From positions 48,026 to 112,025 of the forward strand of contig NZ_CADEPL010000052.1 of assembly GCF_902829295.1 (NCBI RefSeq): 64,000 bases of DNA. The letters are read 5' to 3'. Every line of letters starts with the position of its first letter. Position 1 is the stretch's first letter. Source of the DNA: Vogesella oryzae. GTDB taxonomy: Bacteria > Pseudomonadota > Gammaproteobacteria > Burkholderiales > Chromobacteriaceae. Made by a program: the position numbers and the translations under genes. Shown here in pieces: positions 1-10,460 of this stretch. Below the pieces are notes generated by a model. That model worked only from the letters and a program-made list of their open reading frames with translations. It did not search any database and was not told the origin of the DNA.

Positions 1-58
1 AAAGCAGCAGGAATAAAGGTACAATCGCGCGATTCGAAAAATGCATGCCGAGGTACCG

Positions 59-853
59 ATGAAGCAATATCTAGATCTGATGCGCCATGTGCTGGAGCAC
101 GGCGTCGACAAGTCCGATCGCACCGGTACCGGTACGCGCTCGGTATTCGGTTACCAGATGCGCTTTGACCTGGCGCAGGGCTTTCCACTGGTTACCACCA
201 AGAAATGCCATCTGCGCTCCATCATCCACGAACTGCTGTGGTTCCTCAGCGGCGACACCAATATCCGTTATCTGAAAGAGAATGGCGTGTCGATCTGGGA
301 CGAATGGGCCGACGACAACGGCGAGCTGGGGCCGGTGTATGGCTACCAGTGGCGCAGCTGGCCGGCACCGGACGGCCGCCACATCGACCAGATTGCCAAC
401 GTGCTGGAGATGATCCGCCGCAATCCGGACTCGCGCCGATTGATCGTATCGGCATGGAACCCGGCGCTGGTCGACGAGATGGCGCTGCCACCGTGCCACA
501 GCCTGTTCCAGTTCTACGTGGCCGACGGCCGCCTGTCCTGCCAGCTGTACCAGCGCTCGGCAGATATTTTCCTCGGTGTGCCGTTCAATATTGCCAGTTA
601 TGCCTTGCTCACCATGATGGTGGCGCAGGTCTGCGGCCTGCAGCCGGGGGACTTCGTCCATACCCTGGGCGATGCGCACCTGTACAGCAACCACCTGGAG
701 CAGACCCGTCTGCAGCTGTCGCGCACACCGCGGCCGCTGCCGACCATGCGCATCAATCCGGAGGTACGCGATTTGTTCGCGTTCAAGTTCGAGGACTTCA
801 CGCTGGAAGGCTACGACCCGCACCCGCACATCAAGGCGGAGGTGGCGGTATGA
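59..853 (+). CDS. thyA: Thymidylate synthase
   Basis: Converts dUMP to dTMP using methylene-tetrahydrofolate in the cytoplasm. The product is 264 residues, the same length as E. coli ThyA and alignable to it from memory without gaps. The catalytic cysteine sits in PPCHSLFQF near residue 146, and the folate and dUMP motifs (RTGTGT, DPDSRR-like [15 protein letters not shown] [16 protein letters not shown]) are present. An in-frame ATG lies 18 nt upstream at 41, but the start at 59 gives the standard N-terminus MKQYLDLM and has a GAGG ribosome site at 50-53. Its TGA stop overlaps the folA ATG (ATGA), so the two are translationally coupled. The pairing is functional, since ThyA produces the dihydrofolate that FolA recycles. 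Confidence 0.97.
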   Translation: MKQYLDLMRHVLEHGVDKSDRTGTGTRSVFGYQMRFDLAQGFPLVTTKKCHLRSIIHELLWFLSGDTNIRYLKENGVSIWDEWADDNGELGPVYGYQWRSWPAPDGRHIDQIANVLEMIRRNPDSRRLIVSAWNPALVDEMALPPCHSLFQFYVADGRLSCQLYQRSADIFLGVPFNIASYALLTMMVAQVCGLQPGDFVHTLGDAHLYSNHLEQTRLQLSRTPRPLPTMRINPEVRDLFAFKFEDFTLEGYDPHPHIKAEVAV

Positions 854-1344
854 GCCTGCGGCCAACCCTTACCCTGGTGGCGGCGATGGCGCGCGATAAC
901 GTGATCGGTATCGACAACACCCTGCCGTGGCACCTGCCGGAAGACCTGAAACACTTCAAGGCGGTGACGCTGGGCAAGCCGGTGATCATGGGGCGCAAGA
1001 CTTTCGATTCCATCGGCCGGCCGCTGCCTGGCCGCTTGAACATCGTCATTACCCGCCAGCGTGATTGGCAGCATGGAGGTGTCACCGTGGCGCACTCGCT
1101 CGAGCAGGCACTGCAGCAGGCGGGGACGGTGGAAGAGGTATGCGTGATCGGCGGCGCCAATCTTTACGCGCAGGCGTTGCCGCTGGCCGACAAGCTGTGC
1201 CTGACGCACATCGAACTGGATGTGGCCGGTGATGCCCGTTTTCCGGCCTTGGCCGCCGACGAATGGCAGTGCACACCACAGCCCGCCCTCGTTGCGGCCA
1301 ACGGTTTGCAGTACTACTTTGCCGATTATCTGCGGCGGGTATAG
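850..1344 (+). CDS. folA: Dihydrofolate reductase
   Basis: Reduces dihydrofolate to tetrahydrofolate with NADPH. The product is 164 residues. Family motifs are visible: [28 protein letters not shown] N-terminus (quoted in part: [10 protein letters not shown]), the [15 protein letters not shown] cofactor segment, and the [13 protein letters not shown] segment near residue 100. The start ATG overlaps the thyA stop. The early codons SLRPTL carry one copy of the dispersed GCGGCCAAC motif (858-866). A perfect palindromic terminator follows 11 nt after the stop. Confidence 0.96.
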   Translation: MSLRPTLTLVAAMARDNVIGIDNTLPWHLPEDLKHFKAVTLGKPVIMGRKTFDSIGRPLPGRLNIVITRQRDWQHGGVTVAHSLEQALQQAGTVEEVCVIGGANLYAQALPLADKLCLTHIELDVAGDARFPALAADEWQCTPQPALVAANGLQYYFADYLRRV

Positions 1345-1355
1345 CACCTTGCCTG

Positions 1356-1391
1356 CAATAAAAAAGCGGCCAATTGGCCGCTTTTTTATTG
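1356..1391. terminator. Bidirectional terminator, folA / GntR convergent
   Basis: A perfect 36-bp palindrome centred on GCGGCCAATTGGCCGC (1366-1381), flanked by A6 on the left and T6 on the right. It can stop folA transcription on the plus strand and the GntR gene on the minus strand. The core is a one-base variant of the dispersed TTGGCCGC motif placed back to back. Confidence 0.9.
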
Positions 1392-1401
1392 TGCTGTGGC
1401 G

Positions 1402-2091
1402 CTAGCCGAGCAATACCGTGGCCGCTGCCTGCGCGGTCTGGCTGTACTGCACGGCAAACTCGCGCAACATCTGCTGCAGTAGCTGTGCATCGCGTGCCAC
1501 GATGGCCTTGAGCAGGCGGTCGAGGAAATCGTAGGTGCGGTCGATCTGGTTCTTGCCGGCGCGCAGGATGGCGAACAGGCAGCGCTGCGTTTGCGGCAGC
1601 AGGTCGAACAGGGTCTGCTGCAGATAACGGTTGCCGCAGTGGCGGTACAACTGCTCCAGATACTTCACGCCGGAATGGTAGAACGCCTCGCTGTCGCTCT
1701 TGCGCTGCTGCTCGCCCAGTTCGGTCATCAGCTCGATGAAGCCGGCGAGGTCATCGTTCTGCCAGTTGGCCGCCAGATTGGCCACGGCCTGTTCCAGCAA
1801 CAGGAACCACAGTGCAAACAGCTCGCGCACGTCTTCCGGGCTGATGCTGGAGACAATGGCGCCGCGACGCGGGTAGATATCTACCAGATGGCGTCGCTGC
1901 AGGATCAATAGCGCCTCGCGCACCGAGCCGCGGCTGACATCCAGTTCGGCGGCAATTCGCAATTCCTGGATGCGGGTACCCGGCGGCATGTCGCCGGTAA
2001 CGATCTTGTGGCCGAGGAACTGGGAGATTTGTTCGGTAAGCGAGTCGTTGGCCTTGAAGCTCACGCGCGTCTGCTGCTGGCTGCTGTTCAT
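1402..2091 (-). CDS. GntR-family transcriptional regulator (FCD/FadR type)
   Basis: 229 residues from the ATG at 2091. An upstream in-frame ATG at 2151 would add an unconvincing extension. The N-terminal winged helix contains LTEQISQFLGHKIVTGDMPPG and the recognition helix segment ELDVSRGSVREALLILQ (residues about 50-70). The C-terminal two-thirds is helical as in FCD ligand-binding domains. It stands alone, convergent with folA, with no adjacent metabolic operon that would reveal its ligand. Confidence 0.85.
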   Translation of the reverse strand: MNSSQQQTRVSFKANDSLTEQISQFLGHKIVTGDMPPGTRIQELRIAAELDVSRGSVREALLILQRRHLVDIYPRRGAIVSSISPEDVRELFALWFLLLEQAVANLAANWQNDDLAGFIELMTELGEQQRKSDSEAFYHSGVKYLEQLYRHCGNRYLQQTLFDLLPQTQRCLFAILRAGKNQIDRTYDFLDRLLKAIVARDAQLLQQMLREFAVQYSQTAQAAATVLLG

Positions 2092-2250
2092 GGTGCGGAT
2101 ACGGATTGAAGTCTGTTGATTGTCGGGCAATCGGACCGCGGATTCTAGCACTGTCGGTCTCTACGGCGGGCAATCCCGTGCTATCGGACAGGGGAAGGCA
2201 ACGGTTTGTGGTGCAAATAAAACGATTGTTTGATTTGTGGTGGAAATTGC

Positions 2251-2279
2251 TTGCCTGCGGCCAACGGCAAAAGTACTAT
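2251..2279 (+). promoter_or_regulatory. Sigma-70-like promoter of the candidate small RNA
   Basis: A -35 TTGCCT (2251-2256) and -10 TACTAT (2274-2279) are separated by 17 nt. The spacer begins with GCGGCCAAC (2257-2265), a copy of the dispersed motif. No plus-strand protein gene follows, so the predicted start near 2286 would feed the structured, terminated segment described next. Confidence 0.55.
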
Positions 2280-2285
2280 TCAAAC

Positions 2286-2458
2286 GCTTGTTTAAACGAG
2301 GCCAGGCGAGGAATCAGGGGCTAACACGATAAGTGGCTCGCAAGGTTGGTTTGAACGGCTGCTTCAAGAGCAATAACTCGGTTATTGCGTGTTCCATCAG
2401 GAACCTTGCAGGTACGACACGGGTGTTGACCTCTCCCATCACGGGGGAGGTTTTTTTT
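2286..2458 (+). ncRNA. Candidate small noncoding RNA of about 170 nt
   Basis: The 374-bp gap between the GntR gene and the DUF2721 gene has a promoter, internal hairpins and a strong terminator, all on the plus strand. Both neighbouring protein genes are on the minus strand. Hairpins seen: GCAATAAC-TCG-GTTATTGC (2370-2388, perfect), TTGAA (2351-2355) with TTCAA (2363-2367), and an enclosing GCAAGGTT (2340-2347) with AACCTTGC (2402-2409). No ATG lies between the predicted start and the terminator. I compared it by memory with 6S RNA, SRP RNA and tmRNA and saw no match. It could instead be an antisense or leader fragment, but no gene follows it. Confidence 0.6.
2429..2458 (+). terminator. Rho-independent terminator of the small RNA
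   Basis: A nine-pair stem ACCTCTCCC / GGGGGAGGT with one G-U pair and loop ATCAC is followed by eight T on the plus strand (2451-2458). On the minus strand no T run follows, so it does not serve the DUF2721 gene that ends at 2466. Confidence 0.85.
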
Positions 2459-2465
2459 GCCCGTA

Positions 2466-2876
2466 TCAGCGACGGCCGCGTTTGTGCTCGGCGGCAATCA
2501 GATCGGAAAGCAGGATATTCAGCGCATCGGTGGACATGCGTAGCTCCAGCAGCGACATGCCCAGCGACATGATCATCAGCAGCAGGCTGGCGCCAAAGGT
2601 GACCTGCGCTACCTGCGGCCAACCGGTGTAAATCTGCAGCATCGCCAGCACGCACATGAACAGGCTGCCCACGCCCAGACTCTGCATCCACTTGATCAGT
2701 GCAATCCGGCGGCGCAGGTTGCCGATCTGCTGCACCAGCTTTTCATCCGGAGATTGCTGGTAGTCGTCGTACAGGTTACGGATGATGCTGGCCAGTGCCA
2801 GGTAGCGGTTGGTATAGGCCAGCAACAACAGGGAGATCGCCGGGAACAGCAGCGCGGGGGTGGTGAGATTCAGCAT
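2466..2876 (-). CDS. DUF2721 family membrane protein
   Basis: 136 residues. The N-terminal TPALLFPAISLLLLAYTNR segment followed by a basic helix and two further hydrophobic stretches (about residues 65-85 and 88-108) matches the DUF2721 family, predicted inner-membrane proteins of unknown function. Its ATG lies 3 nt after the L,D-transpeptidase stop, so it is last in the operon tadA-ldt-DUF2721. Confidence 0.82.
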   Translation of the reverse strand: MLNLTTPALLFPAISLLLLAYTNRYLALASIIRNLYDDYQQSPDEKLVQQIGNLRRRIALIKWMQSLGVGSLFMCVLAMLQIYTGWPQVAQVTFGASLLLMIMSLGMSLLELRMSTDALNILLSDLIAAEHKRGRR

Positions 2877-2879
2877 GGG

Positions 2880-3521
2880 TCAGAGGTTTTCGTTGATCAG
2901 GACGTCCAGGCCATTGCCGGTTTGGGCAAACAGCTCGACGATATCTTCATTGCGCATCCGGATGCAGCCACGTGAAGTCGGAGTGCCAAAGGCGACATGT
3001 TCGCCGGCGCCATGGATGTAGATGGCGCGGTCGTAGCTATCTACCGTGCCGCCCAGGTTCTTGCCGGGTTCCATGCCGCACAGCCAGAGGATGCGGGTCA
3101 GGATCCAGTCCTTGTCCGGGTATTCCTGGTGCAACTGTGCGGTGTACATCCACGGGGTGACCTGGCGGCGGTAGATAATGGTACCCGGCGTTACGCCGTC
3201 ACCGATACGCTCGCAAACCCTGTGCCAGCCGCGGGGTGTCTGGTAGCTGTTGGCTTGTTCGCCGACACCGTTTTTGGCGGTGGAGATCGTGTAATGGGCA
3301 CGCGCAACGCCGCGCGCATCATAGAACACCAGCGACTGGCTATGCACACCGATTTCCAGCCACGGGCTTCCCGGAGTATAGGGGTTGGACTTGATGACGG
3401 CTGCCTGCATCGGCTGCAACTGGCTGGCCAGCAGATAGTCCGCTTCCGGCGGGTTGGCCGCAGCGGCGGGAATGACCAGTATTGCCAGCAGGGCAGGCAG
3501 ACAGCGCGGTCGCATGGGCAT
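2880..3521 (-). CDS. L,D-transpeptidase (YkuD domain), exported
   Basis: 213 residues with a signal peptide (residues 1 to about 22, ending AAAA). The YkuD catalytic signature is complete: IYIHGAGEH with His170, and TSRGCIRM with the nucleophilic Cys186. Such enzymes link peptidoglycan stem peptides or anchor proteins to them in the periplasm; which reaction applies here cannot be read. The start at 3521 has a GAGGAGAG ribosome site. A second ATG six bases on is possible. It follows tadA by 14 nt. Confidence 0.88.
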   Translation of the reverse strand: MPMRPRCLPALLAILVIPAAAANPPEADYLLASQLQPMQAAVIKSNPYTPGSPWLEIGVHSQSLVFYDARGVARAHYTISTAKNGVGEQANSYQTPRGWHRVCERIGDGVTPGTIIYRRQVTPWMYTAQLHQEYPDKDWILTRILWLCGMEPGKNLGGTVDSYDRAIYIHGAGEHVAFGTPTSRGCIRMRNEDIVELFAQTGNGLDVLINENL

Positions 3522-3535
3522 GCTGCTCTCCTCGG

Positions 3536-5019
<1,484 letters not shown>

Positions 5020-5031
5020 CTTGTGTCCTGC

Positions 5032-6351
5032 TTATTTGGCCAGAATGCGTACGCGCCAGTCTTCGGCCTTGGCTTTCAGTTCGGCTTCGTCCAGGGTGGT
5101 CAGGCGGCGCTCGCGCAGAACCTGGCGACCATTCACCCACACATGGCTGACCTGTTCGCGGCCGGCGGCATACACAATGTGCGAGATCGGGTCGAATTGC
5201 GGACTGGTTTCCACCGCCGACAGGTCGACGGCGATCAGGTCGGCCTGTTTGCCCACGCTGACGCTGCCGACCTTGTCGGCGATGCCGAGTGCCTGGGCGC
5301 CGTGCAGCGTAGACATGCGGATAGCGGTGGCAGCCGGTACGGCAGTCGGATCCAGGGTGCCGACCTTGGCCAGCAGCGCGCCCATGCGGGTCTCGCTCAG
5401 CATGTCCAGCTTGTTGTTGGAAGCGGCACCATCGGTGCCGATACCCACGTTGACGCCGGCGGCCAACAGCTTCTGCACCGGGGCAATGCCGGAAGCCAGT
5501 TTCATGTTGGAGGTCGGATTGTGGGCGATGGACACGCCATGCTTGGCGACCAGCGCGATTTCCTCATCGGTGAGGTGCACCATGTGGGCGGCGATCAGCC
5601 GCGGCGACAGCAGACCCAGGTTGGCCAGTCGTGCCAGCGGGCGCTGTTTGTATTGCTCGATGCTGCCATTCACTTCGTCCTGCGTTTCGTGGATATGGCA
5701 GTGAATCAGCATGTCTTCCTGCTCGGCCAGGGTAATGACCTTGCGGAAGGTGTCATCGGCCACGGTGTACGGTGCGTGTGGCGCCAGGGTGAAGGTGATC
5801 AGTTCTTCGCCAAGGAATTGCTGGCGCTCGGCCATGCCCTTGCTAATGTAGTCATCGGCGTTCTGGCCGTAGACGGTGGGGAATTCCAGGATCGAGCAGC
5901 CGACGAAGGTACGCATCCCGGCGGCGAGGCCGGCGCGTGCCATCGCGGCATGGAAGAAGTACATGTCGTTGATGGTGGTGGTACCGCTGCGGAACATCTC
6001 GCCCATTGCCAGCAACGCGCCATCAAACACGAAGGCATCGCTGACATGTTTGCCTTCGGCCGGCCAGATATGGTTCTGCAGCCAGTCCATCAGCGCCTTG
6101 TCGTCAGCCATGCCGCGCAGCAGGGTCATGGCGGAGTGACCGTGCAGATTGATCAGGCCTGGCATCAGCACATGCTGCGGCAGGTTGATGTGCTCGGCGG
6201 CAGTGGCTGCCGCGATCTCGTCCGGTCGCAGGATTGCCACAATGCGGCCATTGCGCACGCCGACTGCGTGGTTTTCCAGCACCTGGCCATCTTGCTCTAC
6301 GGGAATAATCCAGCGGGCGCAAATCAACTGATCAAAAGCGGTATTTTGCAT
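5032..6351 (-). CDS. mtaD: 5-methylthioadenosine / S-adenosylhomocysteine deaminase (TRZ/ATZ amidohydrolase)
   Basis: 439 residues from the ATG at 6351. Metal ligands of the amidohydrolase fold are visible: LINLHGHSA (HxH), HCHIHET, AAHMVHL and GIGTDGAASNN. The family includes MTA/SAH deaminases, guanine deaminases and chlorohydrolases; the ubiG neighbour favours MTA/SAH deamination, but substrate cannot be fixed from sequence alone. A longer frame to 6429 lacks a plausible start context. Confidence 0.85.
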   Translation of the reverse strand: MQNTAFDQLICARWIIPVEQDGQVLENHAVGVRNGRIVAILRPDEIAAATAAEHINLPQHVLMPGLINLHGHSAMTLLRGMADDKALMDWLQNHIWPAEGKHVSDAFVFDGALLAMGEMFRSGTTTINDMYFFHAAMARAGLAAGMRTFVGCSILEFPTVYGQNADDYISKGMAERQQFLGEELITFTLAPHAPYTVADDTFRKVITLAEQEDMLIHCHIHETQDEVNGSIEQYKQRPLARLANLGLLSPRLIAAHMVHLTDEEIALVAKHGVSIAHNPTSNMKLASGIAPVQKLLAAGVNVGIGTDGAASNNKLDMLSETRMGALLAKVGTLDPTAVPAATAIRMSTLHGAQALGIADKVGSVSVGKQADLIAVDLSAVETSPQFDPISHIVYAAGREQVSHVWVNGRQVLRERRLTTLDEAELKAKAEDWRVRILAK

Positions 6352-6463
6352 GAAATGTTGCCTATAAAAGTATGCGGGCGATTGTAGGCGCTGGCTTCCC
6401 CCTTCGGCAACCTGCCTTATACTATGCAAAAAGAGAAATCCCGCGCACAGACAGGCAGTTCCG

Positions 6464-6469
6464 TATAAT
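6464..6469 (+). promoter_or_regulatory. Possible -10 element of the GGDEF-EAL gene
   Basis: A perfect TATAAT lies 54 nt upstream of the ATG at 6524 in an otherwise AT-richer intergenic stretch. No good -35 box is visible at the right distance, so the call is tentative. Confidence 0.35.
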
Positions 6470-6523
6470 CTGTTTCAATAAATTGAATATCCATGGCGAC
6501 TAGCCTTTGGGGAAAACGAGTCC

Positions 6524-9340
6524 ATGACCCAGAAGCCTGACAATTTCGATAGCTACACCATTGGTTCACGCCTGTCCTTGCGCCAGGTGTTCCTGATGGC
6601 GCTGGTTCTCGGGCTGCTTATTCCGGCGGTGTTCATCAGTGTCCTGAGCTTCAACCTGCAGCGCGAGCAGGCCGAGAACCAGCTGGCGGTTGACCAGAAG
6701 CGTCTCTTGGATATCGTGGCGCTGGGCATGCAGGAGCCGCTGTGGAACCTTAGCCGGCAGGCCGGCGCACCGCTGGTGTCGTCGGTGATGGATGACCCGC
6801 GGGTGATCTCGATTCGCGTGTCCGATACCCAGTCCAATACCGTATTCCTGTCCACCCTGCGCAGCGAGCGCCGTATCGGCAGCGTCGCCTTTGTACAGAA
6901 GCCGGTGGTTTACCGCGGCGAAGAGATTGGCCAGGTCAGCATCGAATTCGACACCGAGCATCTGGCCATTTACCAGCGCAATCAGCTGAAGAATCTCCTG
7001 CTGATCGTGGTCGCGCAGCTATTGCTGTCGGTGGTGCTGGTCATGACCATCCTGCATTCGCGGTTTTTGCGGCCGATTGCGCAATTGTCGCAGCAGGCTA
7101 CCAAGTTGGCCGCACTCAAACTGGACGAACCGTTCCATTGGGGGCGGCATGACGAGATCGGCACCGTCGGCAAGCATCTGGAATGGACACGTTCCGAACT
7201 CAAGCGGCTGATCGACGAATTGAAGGCCAAGACCCTGGCACTGGAGGCGGACATCGAGCGTCGTCGCGAAGTAGAGGATGCGCTGCGCCGCTCCGAGAAC
7301 AAGTACCGCGAGCTGTTCTGGTCCAATCTGGATGGCATTGTAATCAGCTCGCTGGAAGGGCAGATCATCGATGCCAACCCGGCCTTCCTGAGCCTGCTGG
7401 GATTCAGTCTCGACCAGCTCAAGTTGCAGAACTTCTGGGGCTTGCTGGATCGCGACAGTGAAACCCAGGAGCGCTATAACCTTGACAACAAGGTAATGCG
7501 CTTCGGTTTCTGCGATGAGTTCGAGGTGCAGTACATCAACCGTATCGGTAACCCGATCCCGGTCAGCGTGAAGACGGTGGCGATGCGTGATGCCAGCGGC
7601 CGTATTACCGCCGTGTGGCGCATGGTGCGCGACATTTCCGAGCGCCGTGCCGCCGAGGAGCGCATGCAGCTGGCGGCCAAGGTGTTCGAGAACACCGCCG
7701 AAGGCATCATGATTACCGACGGCGATGTGCGCATTCGCAGCGTGAACCGCGCCTTTAGCGAGATTACCGGTTTTGCCCAGGAAGAAGTGCTCGGCCAGCG
7801 ACCGATGGTGTTGAGTTCCGGCCGTCACAACAAAGAGTTCTACGACAATCTGTGGCAGGTGCTGAACGAACATGGCTCCTGGCAGGGGGAGGTCTGGAAT
7901 CGTCGCAAGAACGGCGAGGTTTATCCGGAGTGGCTGGCGATCAACGCGGTGAAGAGCCCGTCCGGCGACGTGACCCATTACGTAGCGATCTTCAGCGACC
8001 AGTCCGAACGCAAGGCCGCCGATGAGCGCATTCAGTTCCTGGCCCATTTCGACGTGCTCACCGGGCTGCCTAACCGCAGCCATCTGCAGGATCGCGCCTT
8101 GCTGGCGATCCAGAACGCCACCCACGACAATGGCAAGCTCGCCATCCTGCTGCTGGATCTGGATCGCTTCAAGACCATTAACGAATCACTGGGCCATGCA
8201 GCCGGCGATATTCTGCTGAAGATGGCTTCTGAGCGCATCCGCACGGTGCTGGGTAGTGGTGAAGTGGTGGCGCGCCAGGGCGGCGACGAATTCATTATCC
8301 TGCTGCCGCTGGTCAGTGATGCCGCCGCTGCCGCGCATGCTGCCGAGCGTATCCTTGCCGAGTTCTCCACACCGCTGGAGGTGTATAACCACTCGCTGAT
8401 GGTGACCGGCAGTATCGGTATCAGCGTGTTCCCGGATGACGGTCGCGATTTCGATACCCTGGTGCGCAATGCCGATGCGGCGATGTATCACGCCAAGTCC
8501 AGCGGCCGTAACAACTACAAGTTCTACACCGCAGACCTCAATGCCCGTGCCCGCGAGATTCTGGCGATCGAAAGCCAGTTGCGCTACGCAGTGGAGCGTG
8601 GCGAGTTCGTGCTGCATTACCAGCCGCAGGTCGAGATCAAGAGTGGCCGCATTGTCGGGGCCGAGGCGCTGATCCGCTGGAATCATCCGTCGCTGGGCTT
8701 GCTGGGGCCGTTGCACTTCATCGATGTGGCCGAAGAACGCGGCTTTATCGTGCAGATCGGCAACTGGGTGATTCGCGAGGCCTGCCGCCAGATTGCGGCC
8801 TGGCATGCCGCTGGCCTGCCGCTGATCACCATCGGCGTCAACCTGTCGGCACTGCAATTCCGCCATCAGGATCTGACCCAGGTGCTGGGCAATGCGCTGG
8901 CTGCTTATGATCTGCCGGGTAGCTGCCTGGATGTGGAAGTAACCGAGAGCGTGATCATGGATGATATGGAATCCACCGTTCAATCCATCCGCGCCATCCA
9001 GGAGATGGGGATCCGCCTGTCAATCGACGACTTCGGTACCGGTTATTCCAGTCTGGCCTACCTGAAGCGCTTCAAGGCCGACAAACTGAAGATCGACCGC
9101 TCTTTCGTGCGCGATATTCCGGAAGACCAGGACGATACCGCCATTACCCGCGCCATCATCAATATGGCGAGAAACCTGAACATGCAGGTTGTCGCCGAAG
9201 GGGTGGAGACCATCGAGCAATGGCAGTTCCTGGAGCAGCATGGCTGCGATCAGGTGCAGGGTTACCTGCTGGCCAAGCCGATGGCGGCAGAGCAGGTGGA
9301 GCCCCTGCTGCGCAACGCTACGCTGTTGCCAGCAGGCTGA
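6524..9340 (+). CDS. Membrane PAS-GGDEF-EAL cyclic-di-GMP signalling protein
   Basis: 938 residues. Order: transmembrane segment about 23-45, periplasmic region, second membrane segment about 157-178, HAMP, short coiled coil, two PAS/PAC domains (about 258-375 and 385-500), GGDEF, EAL. The diguanylate cyclase motif RQGGDEF (about 583-589) is intact. The phosphodiesterase motifs AEALIRW, NLSALQF, VTESVI, DDFGTGYSS, KIDRSFV and VAEGVE are also intact, so both activities are possible. The periplasmic and PAS domains suggest it senses an external and a cytoplasmic cue. It is monocistronic, with a terminator just after it. Confidence 0.93.
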   Translation: MTQKPDNFDSYTIGSRLSLRQVFLMALVLGLLIPAVFISVLSFNLQREQAENQLAVDQKRLLDIVALGMQEPLWNLSRQAGAPLVSSVMDDPRVISIRVSDTQSNTVFLSTLRSERRIGSVAFVQKPVVYRGEEIGQVSIEFDTEHLAIYQRNQLKNLLLIVVAQLLLSVVLVMTILHSRFLRPIAQLSQQATKLAALKLDEPFHWGRHDEIGTVGKHLEWTRSELKRLIDELKAKTLALEADIERRREVEDALRRSENKYRELFWSNLDGIVISSLEGQIIDANPAFLSLLGFSLDQLKLQNFWGLLDRDSETQERYNLDNKVMRFGFCDEFEVQYINRIGNPIPVSVKTVAMRDASGRITAVWRMVRDISERRAAEERMQLAAKVFENTAEGIMITDGDVRIRSVNRAFSEITGFAQEEVLGQRPMVLSSGRHNKEFYDNLWQVLNEHGSWQGEVWNRRKNGEVYPEWLAINAVKSPSGDVTHYVAIFSDQSERKAADERIQFLAHFDVLTGLPNRSHLQDRALLAIQNATHDNGKLAILLLDLDRFKTINESLGHAAGDILLKMASERIRTVLGSGEVVARQGGDEFIILLPLVSDAAAAAHAAERILAEFSTPLEVYNHSLMVTGSIGISVFPDDGRDFDTLVRNADAAMYHAKSSGRNNYKFYTADLNARAREILAIESQLRYAVERGEFVLHYQPQVEIKSGRIVGAEALIRWNHPSLGLLGPLHFIDVAEERGFIVQIGNWVIREACRQIAAWHAAGLPLITIGVNLSALQFRHQDLTQVLGNALAAYDLPGSCLDVEVTESVIMDDMESTVQSIRAIQEMGIRLSIDDFGTGYSSLAYLKRFKADKLKIDRSFVRDIPEDQDDTAITRAIINMARNLNMQVVAEGVETIEQWQFLEQHGCDQVQGYLLAKPMAAEQVEPLLRNATLLPAG

Positions 9341-9351
9341 TCAGCGCAGCT

Positions 9352-9371
9352 TGCGGCCAACGTTGGCCGCA
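9352..9371. repeat. 20-bp perfect palindrome made of two abutting dispersed motifs
   Basis: TGCGGCCAACGTTGGCCGCA, with GCGGCCAAC (9353-9361) directly joined to GTTGGCCGC (9362-9370). It lies 11 nt after the GGDEF-EAL stop, between convergent genes. Confidence 0.9.
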
Positions 9372-9378
9372 TGCAAGG

Positions 9379-9403
9379 AAACCCGCCGCGATGGCGGGTT
9401 TTT
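9379..9403 (+). terminator. Terminator of the GGDEF-EAL gene
   Basis: Stem ACCCGCC / GGCGGGT with loop GCGAT and a T run to 9403, reading on the plus strand just after the palindrome. Confidence 0.8.
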
Positions 9404-9493
9404 ATTTGCTGCAGACCGATTTGTGTGGCCGATGCTGACTGCAAGTAAGCGCGGGCAATGCCGGCCATGCGTGGCACTTCCGGAATGCAGGCA

Positions 9494-9528
9494 AGAAAAA
9501 ACCCGCCAACTTGCGCTGGCGGGTTTTA
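9494..9528 (-). terminator. Terminator of the sucCD operon
   Basis: Stem ACCCGCCA (9501-9508) / TGGCGGGT (9517-9524); on the minus strand it is followed by six T. It ends 21 nt downstream of the sucD stop and so closes the long TCA-cycle transcription unit. Confidence 0.88.
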
Positions 9529-9548
9529 ATCAATCCGTTACGACCGGA

Positions 9549-10433
9549 TTAGATCATGCCTTTGGATTTCAGCAGTTCGAACATGGTCTTGCCGATTTCT
9601 GCCGGGCTGCGGGTGTAGGCGATGCCTGCACGCTCGAAGGCCTTGAACTTCTCTTCGGCAGTACCTTTGCCGCCGGAGATGATGGCGCCAGCGTGACCCA
9701 TGCGCTTGCCTTTCGGAGCGGTAACACCGGCGATGTAGCCTACTACCGGCTTGGTCACATACTGCTTGGCGAACTCGGCCGCTTCTTCTTCGGCGGTACC
9801 ACCGATTTCACCGATCATGATGATGGCGTCGGTATCCGGATCGTCCTGGAACAGCTTCAGGGAATCGATGTGGGAGGTACCCGGGATCGGGTCGCCACCG
9901 ATACCGATACAAGTGGACTGACCCAGGCCCAGAGCGGTGGTTTGAGCCACGGCTTCGTAGGTCAGGGTGCCGGAGCGGGACACGATACCGATACGGCCCG
10001 GGTTGTGGATGTGCCACGGCATGATGCCGATCTTGCACTCACCCGGGGTGATGATACCCGGGCAGTTCGGGCCGATCAGGCGGATGCCGGCTTCGTCCAC
10101 GGCTTTCTTCACGTACAGCATGTCCAGGGTCGGTACGCCTTCGGTGATGCACACGATCAGCTTCACGCCGCTGTCGATAGCTTCCAGGATGGAGTCCTTG
10201 GCGAAAGCTGCCGGTACGTAGATAACGGAGGCATCAGCCTGGGTTTCACGAACGGCGTCCTTCATGGTGTTGAACACCGGCAGGCCCAGGTGCTCGGCAC
10301 CGCCTTTACCCGGAGTCACGCCACCCACAACCTTGGTGCCGCACTTCAACGCCTGTTCGGCGTGGAAAGTACCGTTCTTGCCGGTGAAGCCTTGCACCAG
10401 CACTTTGGTGTCTTTGTTTACCAATACGCTCAT
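9549..10433 (-). CDS. sucD: Succinate-CoA ligase, alpha subunit
   Basis: 294 residues. Converts succinyl-CoA to succinate with nucleotide triphosphate formation, with SucC. The CoA-binding N-terminus ([21 protein letters not shown], quoted in part: [10 protein letters not shown]) and the phosphohistidine segment [10 protein letters not shown] near residue 246 are present. It follows sucC by 27 nt. Confidence 0.97.
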   Translation of the reverse strand: MSVLVNKDTKVLVQGFTGKNGTFHAEQALKCGTKVVGGVTPGKGGAEHLGLPVFNTMKDAVRETQADASVIYVPAAFAKDSILEAIDSGVKLIVCITEGVPTLDMLYVKKAVDEAGIRLIGPNCPGIITPGECKIGIMPWHIHNPGRIGIVSRSGTLTYEAVAQTTALGLGQSTCIGIGGDPIPGTSHIDSLKLFQDDPDTDAIIMIGEIGGTAEEEAAEFAKQYVTKPVVGYIAGVTAPKGKRMGHAGAIISGGKGTAEEKFKAFERAGIAYTRSPAEIGKTMFELLKSKGMI

Positions 10434-10460
10434 TTTGAGATCCTTATGCGGTGCAGGTGA

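Noticed and set aside
2286..2458. 6S, SRP or tmRNA
   Set aside because: No shared core motifs by eye; left as an unassigned small RNA candidate.
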